A program made the translations under genes and the position numbers. From Chlorobiota bacterium (GTDB lineage Bacteria; Bacteroidota; Ignavibacteria; Ignavibacteriales; Ignavibacteriaceae), in contig RHKR01000141.1 of the NCBI GenBank assembly GCA_008363265.1, positions 1-6,406 on the forward strand: a DNA stretch of 6,406 nt. Direction: 5' to 3'. Each line of letters opens with the position of its first letter. Position 1 is the stretch's first letter. Below are positions 1 through 5,249 of this stretch, piece by piece. The notes beneath the pieces are model-generated. The model was given only the letters and a program-made list of their open reading frames with translations. It searched no databases and was not told the DNA's origin.

Positions 1-837
1 GTGTGGCCTGCACACGGTGCCGGTTCAGCCTGCGGCAAGGCACTCGGTGCTGTTCCGAGCTCAACGGTAGGTTACGAAAAACTCGTAAATTGGGCTTTTC
101 AGATCGACGATGAAGAAAAATTTGTTGAGGCACTTCTCGACGGTCAGCCCGAGCCACCAAAGTATTTCGCCATGATGAAGAAGCTGAACAAAACCAACCG
201 TCCGCTTCTCACATCGGTACCACAGCCAAGGAAGATACACACCTCCGAACTTATTGAGGCGATGGAAAAAGGTGTGCATGTTGTGGATACAAGGAATAAG
301 ATATCTTTCTCGGGCGGACATATCCCCGGAAGTATAAACATTCAGGACAATTCCGCTTTCAGCACATGGGCCGGCTGGATACTCAATTATGAAGATCCAT
401 TCATCCTGGTTGCGCCGTCTCACAGAGTTGAGGCCCTCACAAAGGCCTTGATCAGGATCGGTCTCGACAATATCCATGGCTACCTCGATGATATCGAAGA
501 AGTGTCGGGAAACGGGATCGAGCTTGAAACACTGAATCAGTTTAACTGTAATGATCTTCTCACAAACAAGGATTCAGTTTACATTCTCGACGTCAGGAAT
601 GAATCGGAGAGAAAGATTGCCAGGATCGAAGGATCGCACCATGTGTTCGCCGGTTTTCTGACCGAGCATGTGGAAAATCTCCCTTCTGACAAGACGATAG
701 TGGTACACTGCGCCGGAGGTGACCGGTCTGCCATTGCGGCAAGCCTGCTGCTATCTATGGGATTTGACAATGTGGTTAATCTTACAGGCGGTATCAACGC
801 CTGGATACAGAATGGTCATCCTGTATTGGCAGGATAA
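1..837 (+). CDS. MBL-fold hydrolase with tandem rhodanese domains (3' part, start outside window)
   Basis: This is the C-terminal 278 codons of a metallo-beta-lactamase-fold protein fused to two rhodanese domains, a family linked to persulfide/sulfane-sulfur or thioester hydrolysis. The opening residues WPAHGAGSACG match the segment of the MBL fold carrying the last metal-ligand His (His5 here). The first codon GTG is therefore an internal Val, and the rest of the MBL domain lies upstream. Rhodanese domain 1 covers about residues 80-165 (VVDTR, GHIPGSINI) but has no catalytic Cys; its active-site loop reads LVAPSHR. Rhodanese domain 2 covers about residues 182-276 with LDVRN, the active loop HCAGGDRS (Cys237) and the usual ending NLTGGINAW. 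Pairing a degenerate with an active rhodanese domain is common in this architecture. No membrane segment is visible, so it is probably cytosolic. The stop TAA is followed 29 bases later by a terminator. The exact substrate cannot be told from this fragment. Confidence 0.9.
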   Translation: MWPAHGAGSACGKALGAVPSSTVGYEKLVNWAFQIDDEEKFVEALLDGQPEPPKYFAMMKKLNKTNRPLLTSVPQPRKIHTSELIEAMEKGVHVVDTRNKISFSGGHIPGSINIQDNSAFSTWAGWILNYEDPFILVAPSHRVEALTKALIRIGLDNIHGYLDDIEEVSGNGIELETLNQFNCNDLLTNKDSVYILDVRNESERKIARIEGSHHVFAGFLTEHVENLPSDKTIVVHCAGGDRSAIAASLLLSMGFDNVVNLTGGINAWIQNGHPVLAG

Positions 838-866
838 AGACTTCTCCCCTGAAAATGATGGATAAA

Positions 867-905
867 GGATCAGCCCGGTGATTTTTCGGGCTGGTCCTTT
901 TTTTT
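867..905 (+). terminator. Rho-independent terminator of the rhodanese gene
   Basis: An 11-base-pair stem (867-877 with 887-897, one G-U wobble, G+C-rich core CAGCCCG/CGGGCTG) closes a 9-base loop and is followed by eight consecutive T's (898-905). It lies 29 bases after the rhodanese stop codon and just before the convergent lipoprotein gene's end at 909. On the minus strand the hairpin is followed only by a broken T run (TTTAT), so it could stop transcription from the other side too, but less efficiently. Confidence 0.9.
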
Positions 906-908
906 CGG

Positions 909-1493
909 CTATTTTCTCTGATAAACCACGCCGAGACTAAGGTCGGACTCCTCCGGTCTGGAAAGGATAATTCCGATCTGCGAGCCCGGCTTATCATTCC
1001 AGTCAGCGGTAAATATCTTGTTCCCGGTCTCCAGACCTGCTCCCGGCATTTTCAGATCCTCGGTAATGGTTGAGTCGAGCAGTACAGCCATATCCACTGA
1101 GGGGGCACCGAGCTCTGTAACCATTTTACTCTTTATAAAATTGTAAAGCGCGACGGCAGCTTCAGGATCTGCTTTTGAAACTGCGTATTTAACAGTCGCT
1201 GAGAAAAGAGTTCCTGATTCATCGAACTGATAAAAGACCTCACCCGGTTTCCCGTATACTTCACCAGAATAGATCAGTAAAGAAGAATCTTCCTTAACGA
1301 TCTTTAGTTTCTCCCCTTTTTTTACTTCTTCAAGTGTCATTCCCCATTGAGTGGCACGAAATCCGGAAACGGCAGTTGCGTCACCGGTGGTCTGTTCGGC
1401 TGCGGGCTTTTTCTCACCGCCACATCCGGAAAAGACAAGCATGATGGTAAACAACGAGAGGGCAGGCACAAACCGTTTGAAAGACCTGATCAT
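909..1493 (-). CDS. Small lipoprotein of unknown function
   Basis: A 194-residue protein with a lipoprotein signal peptide: basic start (MIRSFKR), hydrophobic stretch of residues 8-22, then a lipobox FSGC with Cys24 as the lipid-modified residue. The mature protein begins with a Lys/Ala/Thr-rich linker (residues 25-42), followed by a compact domain opening with FRATQWGMTLEEV. The W-G-M-(S/T)-x-x-E-V pattern recurs in small secreted proteins of several Gram-negative groups, but I cannot name the family or assign a function. One Cys only, so no haem or disulfide is expected. The start ATG is preceded by a purine-rich AAAGAAGAAGAAATT with no clear Shine-Dalgarno. It is the last gene of the minus-strand cluster, 67 bases after the archaemetzincin gene, with no obvious terminator or promoter in that gap, so co-transcription is likely. 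It may act in the periplasm or at a membrane face; a link to the sensor kinase is only suggested by position. Confidence 0.8.
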   Translation of the reverse strand: MIRSFKRFVPALSLFTIMLVFSGCGGEKKPAAEQTTGDATAVSGFRATQWGMTLEEVKKGEKLKIVKEDSSLLIYSGEVYGKPGEVFYQFDESGTLFSATVKYAVSKADPEAAVALYNFIKSKMVTELGAPSVDMAVLLDSTITEDLKMPGAGLETGNKIFTADWNDKPGSQIGIILSRPEESDLSLGVVYQRK

Positions 1494-1560
1494 AATTTCT
1501 TCTTCTTTCTGTTTTGATAGTTTTAGTGTGTGTCCGAAAAATTAAAATTGAACCGGTAAT

Positions 1561-2121
1561 CTAAGAAAAATTTAACTTCTTGAAGCAGGACTGACAGTAG
1601 AACCCTCCCTTGATATCAATCTCCTCCACCGAAGTGGATGTGTGCATCACACAGTCCCAATCGAGGCAATGCACCAGCCCAAGGTTGTGTCCGAGTTCGT
1701 GGTATATCTCCTTCATCGAGCGGCCGAATAGAAGATCCGGATCTGCTTCGCCGGTGTAAAGCTCCTCATGCAGCCGGAAGAGTGAGACCACAGATATTCT
1801 TCCCCTCAACTGGGCTTCGCCGTAAACATATTTGAAAACGGGATTGAAGATATCCACATTCAGGATTGCCATCCTGAATGTATGATCCCCGTCATGCATC
1901 TCGACGAGATGCTGAAGTATGTCAGGCGTGTAGTACTGATTCCGTTCCTCGTTGAAGGCCTTGCTGATGTCGTAGAGTGACTCGAACAGCTCGACCTCAA
2001 GCGGCAGCCGTGACTCGACATCTTCCTTAAGCCGCTTGAAGAAAACGGAGTCGTAGAAACCGAGCATCTCGATCTCAAGTTTGGTCCCGGGCGGTTTCTT
2101 CCTGAAGAACGAACCGAACAA
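1561..2121 (-). CDS. amzA: Archaemetzincin-type zinc metalloprotease
   Basis: A 186-residue metzincin-clan metalloprotease close to the size of archaeal archaemetzincins. The signature is complete: HELGHNLGLVH supplies zinc ligands His141, His145 and His151 with catalytic Glu142. CVMH carries the Met-turn (Met159). Cys152, Cys157, Cys176 and Cys179 form the four-Cys structural zinc site specific to archaemetzincins, with 16 residues between Met159 and the final CxxC pair. The N-terminal half (residues 14-120) is the expected alpha/beta part with the substrate-edge strand. There is no signal peptide, so it should be cytosolic. Cellular substrates of the family are not established. The chosen start is TTG at 2121-2119, preceded by GGGGG with 9-base spacing; the first internal ATG (residue 19) would cut into the first strand. 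The frame is that of the upstream regulator, whose TAG stop lies 15 bases before, suggesting translational coupling. The family is better known from archaea and vertebrates than bacteria. Confidence 0.9.
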   Translation of the reverse strand: MFGSFFRKKPPGTKLEIEMLGFYDSVFFKRLKEDVESRLPLEVELFESLYDISKAFNEERNQYYTPDILQHLVEMHDGDHTFRMAILNVDIFNPVFKYVYGEAQLRGRISVVSLFRLHEELYTGEADPDLLFGRSMKEIYHELGHNLGLVHCLDWDCVMHTSTSVEEIDIKGGFYCQSCFKKLNFS

Positions 2122-2130
2122 AGGAGTAAT

Positions 2131-2135
2131 CCCCC
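2131..2135 (-). promoter_or_regulatory. Likely ribosome binding site deciding the TTG start of the archaemetzincin
   Basis: GGGGG sits between the regulator's TAG stop (2139-2137) and the TTG at 2121, with 9 bases of spacing. The only other in-frame candidate in the gap is ATT at 2130, which directly abuts the G run. The short gap favours ribosomes that terminate on the regulator and reinitiate. Confidence 0.45.
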
Positions 2136-2136
2136 G

Positions 2137-3471
2137 CTATTCCCGCTCGATGTTGTACTTGCTCATCTTGTTGTAAAGTGTCACACGGTCGATCCCGAGC
2201 ACTTTTGCAACCTTTGAAATGTTGTAGCTGTACTTTTCAAGCATTTTAATGATGTGTTTTTTCTCGATCGCCTCAAGATTCTCCTCCTCATCGTTTTTGT
2301 GTACATGAATATTGAAAGGAAGATCCTCGGCTTTTATATCGCCGCTCCTGCGGATAACCACCGCCCTTTCGATCGCGTTCTCAAGTTCGCGAACGTTACC
2401 GGGCCAGTCGTAGTTCATCAAAAACTCCATGGCATCTTTTGAAATGCCTCTTATTGATCTGTTCATTCCTTCAGAAAACTTTTTCAGAAAATGTTCAGCA
2501 AGCAACGGAATATCATCCCTTCGCTCGCGAAGTGGCGGGATCGTGATGCTGAAGACATTCAGTCTGTAGAAGAGGTCTTCCCTGAACCTGCCTTCTTTTA
2601 CCAGTTGCTCGAGCGGTTCGTTGGTCGCGCATATCACCCTGAAATTGCTGGGGATCAGATCATTCCCCCCGACCCGGGTGAAGTGCTTGGTTTCGATCAC
2701 TCGAAGAAGGTCGATCTGCGTCTTCGGAGAGACAAGACCGATCTCATCGAGAAAAATTGTGCCGTTATCAGCGATCTCGAATTTCCCTTTTCTTTTATAC
2801 TGAGCCCCGGTAAAAGCCCCGCGCTCATGTCCGAAAAGTTCCGATTCAAGGAGTGTCTCCGGCAGCGCCCCGCAGTTCACCGTGATCATCGGGAAGTACT
2901 TCCTTGGGGAGTTTATATGAATCGCCTTCGCGACAAGCTCTTTCCCGGTGCCGCTTTCACCGTTTATCAGCACGGTGGTGTCAGCGTTCGCGACCGTGTT
3001 GATCAGTTCGTATATTTTTCTCATCTGCGGTGATTCACCGATCAGGTTGTCGGGTTTGATCAGATCATCGATCCGCTCACGAAGTTTGATGTTCTCGCGC
3101 AGAAGTTCCTTGTCCTTCAATGCCTTGTGGATCAGGTGAGTCAGTTCATCGGGATCAACCGGCTTGGTTACATAGTCATATGCACCTTCCTTGAGGGCCT
3201 GAATCGCAGTGGAAACCGAAGCAAATGCAGTGATCATTATCACTGTGGCATGGGGGTCTATCTGCCTGATCTTGGCGAGAAGCTCAAGGCCGCTCATTCC
3301 CGGCATTTTGATATCAAGGAGGATTATATCGAACTTGTCGACATCATATACCTTGAGAGCCTCTTCACCGCTGTCGACCGGTGTAACGTCGAACCCTTCC
3401 TCTTCAAACCAGTGGAAGAGGGATTCGCGGAATATTTTTTCGTCGTCTACTACAAGTATTTTCTTTGTCAT
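2137..3471 (-). CDS. Sigma-54-dependent response regulator (NtrC/AtoC family)
   Basis: A 444-residue three-domain transcriptional activator. The receiver domain (residues 3-120) has the acidic pair Asp9/Asp10, phospho-acceptor Asp53 (LLDIKMPG), Thr81 and Lys103. The AAA+ domain (about 142-375) has Walker A GESGTGKE (171-178), the sigma-54 contact loop GAFTGA (218-223), Walker B GTIFLDE (237-243), the arginine-containing GRFREDLFYRL and the WPGNVREL sensor-II segment (356-363). A Fis-type helix-turn-helix lies at 416-440. No key residue is missing, so it should hydrolyse ATP, remodel sigma-54 holoenzyme and bind enhancer-like sites when phosphorylated. Its ATG overlaps the kinase stop by one base (TAATG), with GGGAG seven bases upstream, so the two proteins are translationally coupled and almost certainly cognate partners. 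The target genes cannot be read from the protein; the divergent barrel gene and its own operon are candidates. Confidence 0.95.
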   Translation of the reverse strand: MTKKILVVDDEKIFRESLFHWFEEEGFDVTPVDSGEEALKVYDVDKFDIILLDIKMPGMSGLELLAKIRQIDPHATVIMITAFASVSTAIQALKEGAYDYVTKPVDPDELTHLIHKALKDKELLRENIKLRERIDDLIKPDNLIGESPQMRKIYELINTVANADTTVLINGESGTGKELVAKAIHINSPRKYFPMITVNCGALPETLLESELFGHERGAFTGAQYKRKGKFEIADNGTIFLDEIGLVSPKTQIDLLRVIETKHFTRVGGNDLIPSNFRVICATNEPLEQLVKEGRFREDLFYRLNVFSITIPPLRERRDDIPLLAEHFLKKFSEGMNRSIRGISKDAMEFLMNYDWPGNVRELENAIERAVVIRRSGDIKAEDLPFNIHVHKNDEEENLEAIEKKHIIKMLEKYSYNISKVAKVLGIDRVTLYNKMSKYNIERE

Positions 3472-5051
3472 TATTTAACTCCCGGGAGGGTGATTAAAAT
3501 TGTTGTGCCTTTGTTGGAGGTCTCTTCCACCTCCACATTGCCCGCATGGGCATGAATGATCCCATACACCACCGAGAGCCCGAGGCCCGTCCCACGGACA
3601 GCCTCTTTCGTCGAGTAGAAAGGCTCGAAGATGTGCGGAAGATCTTTCGCCGCGATACCGGTTCCCTGGTCGATTATTCTGATATAGATGGTTTCCTCCC
3701 TTGTTTCCACCTTTATCCGTATCGTTCCCCCGCCCGTCATCGCCTCGATCGCGTTGATAAGGAGTGAAAGAAGCACCTGCTGGATCTTCTGCGGATTGCC
3801 GTGTACAATAACCGGCTCCTCCGGAAGTTCTTTTTCGAGCTTGATCCTGTTGATCTCGAGGTGATGGTTGATCAGCATCTCTGCCTTCGAAATTATCTCG
3901 GCGAGACTGGTGTAATTGTTCTGCTCATCCCCTCTGTGTGAGAATAACAGAAGGTCTTTTACAATTCCGCCACACCTTTCCGATTCCTCGGAAATCAGTT
4001 TGAGATATTTGATAATATCTTCGTACTCGTTCTCCTGCTGAATTTTGATCAGTTTTTTCACGATAAGTTTCGAGTAATTCAGGATCCCGGCCAGAGGGTT
4101 GTTCAGTTCGTGTGCAACGGTCGCGGAGAGTTTTCCGAGCGAAGCAAGCTTCTCAACCTGGATTATTCCCGCATACACGTTCTTAAGTTCATCGGTTTTC
4201 TCTTCTATCTTGGTGTTCAGGGTCTCGTTCCACTCTTTGATCTCCTTGTATGCCAGATCGAGTTTCTGCGACATCTCATTGAACTGCGTTGCCATCTCAC
4301 CAAACTCATCCTTGCTGCGGAGTTTTATTCTGTAGTTCAAGTTTCCCCCGGCGATCTCGGCGATTCCGTCGGTGATCTTTCTGATAGGGCGGATAATGAG
4401 GACGGCAACAAGTATCCCGACAAGAAGAGCGATCAGAATCGTACCGATCAGTGAATTTGTGATAACACTCTGAACATTGCTGTTAACGATCTCATCGATG
4501 TTCTTTAGCGAGGTTTTTACTTCGAGAATACCGAGTATCTTGGCCTGGTGTTCATCCGAGTGGCAACCTGAAGTGGAGCAGTCTTTCTCATTTTCGATCG
4601 GATTTAGAAGAAGCATGTACTTCTCTTTTCCATCGTTGAATATCCTTCTTCTGTCAAGAAGTGACAATTTATCGAGAGGCTGCTGATTTTCAGAGTGACA
4701 TGGTGAACATATCTCCGACTCGATCTCAACCCTTTGGTTGATCATCTTTTTGTCGCCGGCAAATCTGACATAACCCTGCTTATCGTAAAGTTTTATCGAG
4801 ATGATGCCGTCTTTTTTCTCAAGGTTTTTGAATATCTCGCTTACCTGCTCCTTCGCGTTAAGGATCATACTGTAGCGGGTGGAATTTTTTACTATTTCAC
4901 TCAGGTTGTAGGCGTCTGTTGTGAGGGTTTCTATCATATCCTCCTTCAGTTTCGCGGTGGTCAGAAAGGTCTGAATTATCAGCAATACCACCAAAACAGA
5001 GGATGTGACAAAAACGAGCTTGAAGCTCAGGCTTCCGGTTATCTTCTTCAT
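3471..5051 (-). CDS. Membrane sensor histidine kinase with two c-type haem motifs in its periplasmic domain
   Basis: A 526-residue sensor kinase. Membrane segment 1 is about residues 10-30 and segment 2 about 198-220. The roughly 165-residue loop between them should be periplasmic and looks PAS/Cache-like (IISIKLYDKQGYVRF, then ILGILEVKTSL). It carries CSPCH (115-119) and CSTSGCH (158-164), i.e. CxxCH and Cx4CH motifs for covalent haem c, giving a probable di-haem sensor. A HAMP domain (about 219-272) and coiled coil lead to HisKA with phospho-acceptor His314 (AHELNNP). The ATPase domain has the N box (Asn433), DQGTGI (461-466), FEPFYSTK and GTGLGLS (487-493). The output partner is the overlapping sigma-54 regulator. 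Haem loading would need cytochrome c maturation genes, not in this window. The signal (redox state, an electron acceptor or a gas such as NO) is inference. The ATG has only a weak GGA upstream. Confidence 0.95.
   Translation of the reverse strand: MKKITGSLSFKLVFVTSSVLVVLLIIQTFLTTAKLKEDMIETLTTDAYNLSEIVKNSTRYSMILNAKEQVSEIFKNLEKKDGIISIKLYDKQGYVRFAGDKKMINQRVEIESEICSPCHSENQQPLDKLSLLDRRRIFNDGKEKYMLLLNPIENEKDCSTSGCHSDEHQAKILGILEVKTSLKNIDEIVNSNVQSVITNSLIGTILIALLVGILVAVLIIRPIRKITDGIAEIAGGNLNYRIKLRSKDEFGEMATQFNEMSQKLDLAYKEIKEWNETLNTKIEEKTDELKNVYAGIIQVEKLASLGKLSATVAHELNNPLAGILNYSKLIVKKLIKIQQENEYEDIIKYLKLISEESERCGGIVKDLLLFSHRGDEQNNYTSLAEIISKAEMLINHHLEINRIKLEKELPEEPVIVHGNPQKIQQVLLSLLINAIEAMTGGGTIRIKVETREETIYIRIIDQGTGIAAKDLPHIFEPFYSTKEAVRGTGLGLSVVYGIIHAHAGNVEVEETSNKGTTILITLPGVK
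3479..3483 (-). promoter_or_regulatory. Ribosome binding site of the response regulator inside the kinase 3' end
   Basis: GGGAG lies seven bases before the regulator ATG (3471-3469), within the last codons of the kinase. Together with the TAATG stop/start overlap it fixes the regulator start and supports coupled translation of the two signalling partners. Confidence 0.7.
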
Positions 5052-5091
5052 TCGATCATTCCGGTAAAGAATTTTTTGATTTTACAATTAT

Positions 5092-5119
5092 ATTATAATA
5101 ATTCACTATATTAAAACAA
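5092..5119 (-). promoter_or_regulatory. Candidate housekeeping promoter for the kinase operon
   Basis: On the minus strand TTGTTT (5119-5114) and a perfect TATAAT (5097-5092) are separated by 16 bases, which would place the transcript start near 5085 and leave about a 30-base leader before the kinase ATG at 5051. The region is very A+T-rich, so a chance match is possible. A Bacteroidota-style element (TATAATTG, one mismatch to TAnnTTTG) overlaps at 5092-5085. Confidence 0.4.
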
Positions 5120-5144
5120 TGCATTTTTACAGTTTTTGTGACAT

Positions 5145-5164
5145 TTGAAAAATATTTTTTTCGA
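5145..5164. repeat. Imperfect inverted repeat in the divergent promoter region
   Basis: TTGAAAAA and TTTTTCGA flank a four-base centre TATT, giving 8-base arms with one mismatch. It lies midway between the two divergent start codons, a sensible place for an operator or activator site. Because it is nearly all A and T it could arise by chance, and there is no second copy in the window to support it. Confidence 0.25.
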
Positions 5165-5178
5165 TATGAAAGAATTTA

Positions 5179-5211
5179 TTTGCGAGTCTCGGAAAAATGC
5201 CGTAATTTTTG
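5179..5211 (+). promoter_or_regulatory. Candidate promoter for the barrel gene (Bacteroidota-like -33/-7)
   Basis: TTTG (5179-5182) is followed after 20-21 bases by TAATTTTTG (5203-5211), close to the TTTG / TAnnTTTG pattern of Bacteroidota vegetative promoters apart from one extra T. It would give a leader of about 30 bases before ATG 5250. The same stretch overlaps a poor sigma-54-like site (5198-5213), so the sigma factor is undecided. Confidence 0.3.
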
Positions 5212-5249
5212 CCATGTCATAATTGTTATAATTATATCGGTTCTAAATT

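Noticed and set aside
1..3. GTG as the start codon of the rhodanese gene
   Set aside because: The codon falls within the conserved V-x-P-A-H-G segment of the MBL fold, so the real start is upstream of the window.
61..477. A 138-codon minus-strand open frame
   Set aside because: It is antisense to the MBL tail and first rhodanese domain, which are well supported.
1494..1560. Possible terminator or promoter between the protease and lipoprotein genes
   Set aside because: Only a three-to-five-base CCGGT/CGG pairing is present and there is no convincing promoter pair.
2491..3033. A 180-codon plus-strand open frame
   Set aside because: It is antisense to the AAA+ domain of the response regulator, which has full motif support; no motif or start signal supports the antisense frame.
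3127..3555. A 142-codon plus-strand open frame
   Set aside because: It is antisense to the regulator receiver domain and the kinase end, and resembles no family.
5209..5232. TTGCCA and TATAAT on the plus strand as a sigma-70 promoter for the barrel gene
   Set aside because: The spacer is only 12 bases, too short; shifted -10 choices match poorly and sit almost at the start codon.
5219..5235. Inverted repeat ATAATT-GTTAT-AATTAT before the barrel gene
   Set aside because: Six-base arms of only A and T are expected by chance in this composition.
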